A stretch of DNA of 64,000 bases, from contig JABLUY010000133.1 in the NCBI GenBank assembly GCA_013306675.1, positions 36,483 through 100,482 on the forward strand, written 5' to 3'. Of this stretch, positions 60,694 to 64,000 are shown one piece after another. Numbering within the stretch: position 1 is the stretch's first letter; every line of letters starts with the position of its first letter. The notes below the pieces were generated by a model, which did not search any database, was not told where the DNA came from, and saw only the letters and a list, made by a program, of their open reading frames with translations. Made by a program: the position numbers and the translations under genes. Source of the stretch: Thraustochytrium sp. TN22. Its lineage: Eukaryota; Sar; Bigyra; Thraustochytrida; Thraustochytriidae.

Positions 60694-61960
60694 TCAAGGC
60701 TGGTTGTTCTGGGAGGCGAAGCGCAGAATCGAGGCAGGGTTGTGAATGTTGAGCTGGTCGTTCAGCATGCGCAGTACTTGGCCCGACAGCGCGGGCTGCT
60801 GCTGCTGCTGCTGCTGCATGTACTGCTGAAGGCGCTGCTGCAGACCGTCGTGAATCTGCTGCTGGAGCTGCTGGGGCGAGCCGATCGGCGGCTGCATGGC
60901 AGGGTCGTGAAGGTCGCTGAAGCGGCGCAAAAGCTCCATGTTGACAGCAGCCGTGTCGGGCTGGGACGAGATGCTCTGCAGGCTCTGGAGGCTCTGCAGG
61001 CTCTGGTGGCGCTGCAGGCCGGTCTGGCGCGGCAGGTCATACCGCTGGTGCTGGTGCTGCGGCGAGAGGTGGTGGGAGGGGCCAGCGGCAGCGGCAGCGG
61101 TCTCGCTCACGCTCACGCTCACGCTAGCAGCAGTGGCCGGCTTGGTGTCCTCGCCAGCGTTGAGCGCGACAAAGCACTGGCCCTTGCGGGGCATGTAGAG
61201 GTCGCAGAAGTTAGGCATGCCGACGTGGCCGCCGCGAGAAAAGGTGCAGCGGTAGATGGCGGCGGCGAAGGAGGCCTCGTAGATGCAGGGGAAGGAGTAA
61301 TGGATGAAGCGCGAGGTGCGGTTCTTGCGCGGGTAGTACTTGACCCCCTCACGCTTGACGTGCATGGGGCCCTGCTTGTCGGTGATCTTGGCGAGCTTGG
61401 CGATGCCGGAACCTACGGCGGCCAGTTCATCCTCGAGCTTCCTGACGACGTTCCAGCAGAGCTTCTCCTTGTCGCGCTCGTCGAGCGGCGAGCGCATGTG
61501 CTTGCGCACGGCGGGCGCCCAGAACGGGTAGTCCACGGCGGCGAGCGGGAGCCTGTTGGCGTCGATGAGCGTGTCGGCGTCCTCGTTTTGGCCCGAGGTG
61601 CTGCGGCCGGCGGCGCGCGGCACAGTGGCGGAGGTGGCGGGCGACGAGGGCTCGGACACGGCGCTCGAGCCGGAGACACGGCGAGAGGCAGGCGTGGGCT
61701 CGGGCTGCTGCTGCCAGGGCAGGCTGCGCGGCGAGGGGGCCTGCACGCGCAGGTCGCCGAGGCGCTGGCGCTTGCCCTCGGCCTTGGTCGCCTTGCTCTC
61801 GATCTTGATCCCGGCGACGTCCGGGTCGTCGTCCTCGGCGAGCACGGTCCCGGCACGGGGGCGCTTGCTCGTGTTGCCGGTGCGGCGCGCAGCCTCGATC
61901 AGGTGGTCGAGCGCCGGCGTGCCGCGGTCGGCCACTGCGGCGCGCATGGTCTCCTTGTCC

Positions 61961-61998
<38 letters not shown>

Positions 61999-62268
61999 GT
62001 CAGTGCTGGAGCTGATGCTCCTGGCGGCCATGCGCTTGTACCAGTCTCCGTCGAAGAGCGGCGGCGGGGTGGCGGAGCCGCCGGTGGCCGCGTCGTGCGC
62101 GGGCGAAGGCGCGGGGACTGCGCCGTTGTCCGAGCCCTGGCTGCTGCGCTGCGAGAAGAGCAGGGCAGGAAAGGGCGACGGCAGCAGGCTGGGCATGTCG
62201 CCCTCGTTGGCCGCGCGGTCCGGGAGCGAGCCCAGCGTCCCGATGGACGCCTGCGACAGCGTGATCAT
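60694..62268 (-). CDS. Gln-rich protein of unknown function with a conserved-looking core
   Basis: A 524-aa protein from the ATG at 62268; the frame continues upstream as Arg/Ala/Gly low complexity and is not included. The N-terminal 250 residues are disordered with a poly-Gln run and a basic patch (GKRQRLGDLRV). Residues about 250-380 form an ordered core (FWAPAVRKHMRSPLDERDKE, then HYSFPCIYEASFAAAIYRCT) that I do not recognise. The C-terminus is Gln/His-rich with amphipathic repeats (RHQSLQSLQSLQS). Poly-Gln, basic patches and a single ordered core would suit a nuclear or RNA-related regulator, but that is only a guess. It converges on the PI 3-kinase gene. Confidence 0.7.
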
Positions 62269-64000
62269 GCCGGCCGCCGCGCTCTCCGTCTCCCGGCCTG
62301 CGCCGGCCTCCCGTCGCGTCCCGTCAATTGTTCTAGGTCTGCCGGCCTGACCGGCGCCGCGCCGCGCCGCGCCGCGCCGCGCCGCGCCGCAGCGCAGCGC
62401 AGCGCAACGCAGCGTGTCGTGTTCCTCCGCCCGCTCCGCCGCCGCGCCCGCGGCTCGCCGCTGGGTTGCGCCGGTCCTCGCGCACGTCCCGGCGCCGGGT
62501 TCCGCTCTCCGCCTCGCGCCGACCGGCCAGGCTTCTGCCTTCGCCGCGCGCGCTGCCGCCGCGCGCGCTGCCGCCGCGCGCGCTGCCGCCGCTCTCCGGC
62601 CTCTCCTGCGCGCCGCTCTCCGCTGCGCGCTGCGCGTCTGCTCTCGGGCGCCGCCGCTGGAGTCTCGATTGCGCTCTGCTGCCTGCCTGCCTGCAGACTT
62701 TCCTGGCCGCCGGCCGCCGCTGCTGCCTGCCTGGAAGAACGGAGTCTCCTCCCGGGCCCACCTGCGCGCGGCTAGTGCCTCCCCCGCTGGCCTGCTCCTT
62801 CTCCTCCTCCGGAGTCCGGGTCCGCCTCTTCCGGGTCCTCTTTCGGCCACGGCCAGCGGCTCGCGTGTGTCCGGGTCGCGTGCGGGTCTCGTCTCCGACG
62901 TCTCGTCTCGTCTCGTCTCGTCTCGTCTCGCCCGCGTGCACGCCGCGCGGCCGCAGCCGCCGCCCGAGCCTGGCTGCGCGCTGCTGCGCTCGCCGCGCCG
63001 CGCCGCGTGTCCCTGCTGCCCGCGCGGCGTGGGTCGGCGTCGGGTCGCGCCTGTCGGTGTCCGTGGCCGGAGGCGTCGCCGAGGCTGCGCTGCGCCGAGG
63101 CTGCGCCGCGCTGCGCCCCTGTCGACCGCCGCTGCGGCGGCCACGCGACCCGGCGAGTGCTCGCTCCGAGTCGCTCGCTCACCCGCGCACGCCGCACTGC
63201 GCGCAGCCCGGCCGCCGCGCCTGCGTTGAGCACGCGCGCGGTCGCGGCGCGCGGCGCACCACGCGTCGGCTGGGGCGCCCCGCCTCGCCCGCCTCCGGGT
63301 CGCCCGCGTGGCCGCCGGCCGCTCTGCGCAGGCTGGCCGCGCTGGCGCGCGCTGGCCGCTCCGGCTGGCCTCGCCTCGAGGCGCGCCGCGGCGCGTCCTC
63401 GCCTCCTGCTCCGCTGCGCGCTGCTGCGCTCGCCTCGCCTCGCCTCGCCTCGCCTCGCCTGGCCTCGCTCTCCGCGCGCTGCCTACCTCCCGTTCTGCTC
63501 TGCTGCCGCGCCGCCGCGCCGCGCCACGCTCGCGCCACGCTCGCGCCCTCGCTCGCGCGCGTAGGCCGCCGGCGCAGCGCGAGCGGAATGCTCAGCTGTG
63601 GCTGCGCTCGCCGCGCGAGGCGACGCTCGCCGCACCGCTCGAGTCTGCCTTGACGCGAGAGACCGCACGCGGGCCACCGCCCACTGCACGGCGAGCTCGA
63701 CTCGATCGTGCGTGGCCCGAGCCGGCCGGCCGCCTGCCGCGCAGCCGCTGGCCGCCGCGCCTCGCCTCGCCAGGCTCGCCGCGCCTCGCCGCGCCTCGCC
63801 TCGCCTCGCCTCGCCTCGCCGCTCGCGCCGCGCCTCGCCTCGCCGCGCCGCGCCGCGCGGGCGCGACACGGCCGCGGCGGCAGCCCGCCTCGCCGCGCAC
63901 CGCCTGCCTGCACTGGCGGCTGCCGTGGGCCGCGGGGGCGGTGAGCCGGCTGTGCCTGGCCGGCCAGCCGGCGCAGCCGCGGCCGCCGGCGCGCGGGCGC
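62269..64000. other. GC-rich low-complexity region to the window end
   Basis: About 1.7 kb with (CGCGC)n at about 62355-62400, (GTCTC)n at about 62901-62930 and several (CGCCT)n tracts between 63429 and 63850. Many frames are open only because of the composition; none has a non-repetitive protein signal. The promoter and 5' UTR of the Gln-rich gene should lie at the left end. Confidence 0.55.

Noticed and set aside
62466-63653. Plus-strand open frame of 395 codons near the right end
   Set aside because: Its sequence is Arg/Ala/Pro/Ser low complexity from CGCCT and CGCGC repeats, with no conserved segment.

Overview
The window is eukaryotic nuclear DNA: very GC-rich, gene-dense and intron-poor. 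It encodes PP2A-B55, ZW10, STE24, SAM50, a PI 3-kinase, an axonemal DPY30/GAF protein and a cytosolic hybrid histidine kinase. Long single-exon genes, short head-to-head promoters, Gln-rich tails, a flagellar gene and a eukaryotic two-component kinase together suggest a zoosporic stramenopile, most likely a thraustochytrid (Labyrinthulomycetes). That placement is inference from gene content; no marker gene settles it. Starts were taken at ATG codons, so several reading frames that open further upstream without an ATG were shortened.

Left part (1-27515): one giant palindrome. Base x pairs with base 27516-x, with no net indel, from the left edge of the window to a 41-base non-palindromic loop at 13738-13778. 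The left edge lies inside the palindrome, so the arms are at least 13.7 kb. Each arm carries, from outside in, the start of an MMPL-type transporter (only two codons in the left arm), PP2A-B55, a small SMI1/KNR4-like protein, a DPY30+GAF (RSP2-like) protein, a PAS hybrid histidine kinase, about 1.9 kb of GC-rich non-coding DNA, and a frameshifted transposable-element gene next to the loop. The differences I found between the arms are 28 substitutions. They are crowded near the element, in three patches plus one isolated site, and every one is a transversion. The loop is an exact inverted copy of left-arm sequence at 11397-11437, not of the diverged right-arm copy.

Middle (27510-45275): a compact single-copy run of MMPL transporter, macro-domain-like protein, ZW10, TTC1, STE24, a two-TM ectodomain protein, a C2+EF-hand protein, a rhomboid-like protein whose catalytic His position is Thr, and SAM50. 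Divergent pairs share short promoters and convergent pairs are separated by 140-310 bases.

Right part (45276-64000): an open frame dominated by a 111-bp minisatellite (19 near-identical copies, open in three frames), a Tc1/IS630-type transposase of visibly lower GC, a long gene-poor stretch, a SYLF-like protein, a 1416-residue PI 3-kinase with an N-terminal WW / cyclic-nucleotide-binding / GAF module, a Gln-rich protein of unknown function, and GC-rich low-complexity sequence to the end.

Two things stand out. The first is the PI 3-kinase, which looks like a lipid kinase under direct cyclic-nucleotide control. The second is the palindrome with its transposon-centred loop and transversion-only divergence. 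An assembly or amplification artefact is a serious alternative for the palindrome and must be excluded first.
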